Source: Candidatus Omnitrophota bacterium | GTDB lineage: Bacteria; Omnitrophota; Gorgyraeia; 2-02-FULL-51-18 | DNA length: 5,431 nucleotides | Direction: 5' to 3' | Assembly (NCBI GenBank): GCA_023247935.1 | Contig: JAHFFM010000136.1 | Span: 1-5,431 of the forward strand | Shown: positions 5,008 through 5,431 of the stretch, one piece after another | Numbering within the stretch: position 1 is the stretch's first letter | Layout: each line of letters starts with the position of its first letter | Notes under the pieces: model-generated | Database searches by the model: none | What the model was told of the DNA's origin: nothing | Seen by the model: only the letters and a program-made list of their open reading frames with translations | Program-made: the position numbers and the translations under genes

Positions 5008-5431
5008 CTACTTTAATGCATATTGCGTGGAGCGGCCGGAGCCTTCGGCTTTGATCACTCCAAACTCAAGCATTTGAAGAAAATCTTTGCGGGCGGTTTC
5101 GTCGGAGCAACGATTGAGTTTGCAATATTTGCGGGTGGAAATCCATTCGCCGCTTTCCATCAGCCACCGGAGCGCTTTTACCTGTCTTTTATTCAGCCGC
5201 GCCCATGTGTTTTTGTCCAGCACGTCTTTAATGTCTTTGATTTTATTTTCCTTCTGAAGCCTGGCTTTGATGTGGGCAAGCTGATCTTTCAATGCTTCAA
5301 GATAATAAATAATAAAATAAGTGGCGTCGTAACCGTGTCCTTCGGCGGACTGAATGGATTTATAATAAGCCGCTTTATGATGCTCGAAGTAATCGGACGG
5401 CGAAAGCAAATTGATAAAGTCATATCCATTT
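5008..5431 (-). CDS. Second Fic-family protein, C-terminal part (5' end beyond the right edge)
   Basis: The frame stays open to the right edge (upstream residues read NGYDFIN before LLSPSDYF), so the TTG at 5407-5409 is not a convincing start and the true N-terminus lies outside the window. About 140 residues are visible. SPSDYFEHHKAAYYKSI lines up with LSDFFEKNKGAYYDAL, residues 239-254 of the complete Fic protein in this window, which places it just after the Fic active-site helix. A helical segment (YFIIYYLEALKDQLAHI) follows, then a charged linker. The end is a winged helix: NKRQVKALRWL, WISTRKYCKLNRCSDETARKD, and a wing near EGSGRSTQYAL, a pattern common in Fic proteins with DeoR-like tails. 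The active-site and inhibitory motifs cannot be checked here. It ends in TAG at 5008-5010, 62 bases before the YiiX-like gene. Confidence 0.8.
   Translation of the reverse strand, partial: NGYDFINLLSPSDYFEHHKAAYYKSIQSAEGHGYDATYFIIYYLEALKDQLAHIKARLQKENKIKDIKDVLDKNTWARLNKRQVKALRWLMESGEWISTRKYCKLNRCSDETARKDFLQMLEFGVIKAEGSGRSTQYALK

Noticed and set aside
4018..5054. Plus-strand open frames at 4018-4275, 4649-4882 and 4803-5054
   Set aside because: They are antisense to the small exported protein, the YiiX-like gene and the repeat region, and show no recognisable domain.
5407..5409. TTG as the start of the right-edge Fic-like gene
   Set aside because: The frame continues to the window edge, and the first visible residues correspond to the middle of a Fic domain.

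Overview
This is a mid-GC bacterial window, possibly Gram-negative, given the Sec-type export signal and the membrane-anchored YiiX-like hydrolase. All confidently called genes lie on the minus strand. No rRNA, tRNA, CRISPR array or transposase gene is visible, and I cannot assign a genus. Two stretches differ in composition: the left 2.2 kb has moderate GC with many C/G third positions, while the fic gene at 2696-3820 and its upstream region are clearly AT-rich, which suggests separate acquisition.

Layout, left to right. Positions 1-2219 hold one long uninterrupted minus-strand gene that runs off the left edge. It encodes a six-hairpin (alpha/alpha-barrel) glycoside hydrolase of the GH15 / amylo-alpha-1,6-glucosidase kind. 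It is easy to miss because its stop codon lies outside the window and many spurious frames overlap it. Positions 2391-2572 carry a plus-strand relic of a nucleotidyltransferase, broken by a one-base frameshift and cut off after its DxD-like motif. An AAGAAGGC-type repeat follows at 2651-2691. Next comes a complete Fic-domain AMP-transferase gene (2696-3820) with both the active-site motif and the N-terminal inhibitory motif. It is preceded by a near-consensus sigma70 promoter embedded in two tandem inverted-repeat operators spaced exactly 40 bp apart.

Upstream of that is an apparent two-gene unit, read right to left: a membrane-anchored YiiX/YaeF-type permuted papain-like hydrolase (4265-4945), then, 8 bp later, a small exported protein (4014-4256). 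The native sequence of the small protein seems to stop exactly where a repeat copy begins. At the right edge (5008-5431) is the C-terminal part of a second Fic-family protein with its own winged-helix tail.

The most interesting points are: (i) the paired operators overlapping the fic promoter, which suggest autoregulation or control by a dedicated repressor; (ii) three copies of an AGGTGCC(T)GGCACCTTCTT repeat, all in the same orientation, at gene ends or gene breakpoints; and (iii) two Fic-family genes bracketing a YiiX-like hydrolase cassette. There is no direct evidence that these genes form one system. Decay, truncation and repeats make this look like a rearranged accessory junction.
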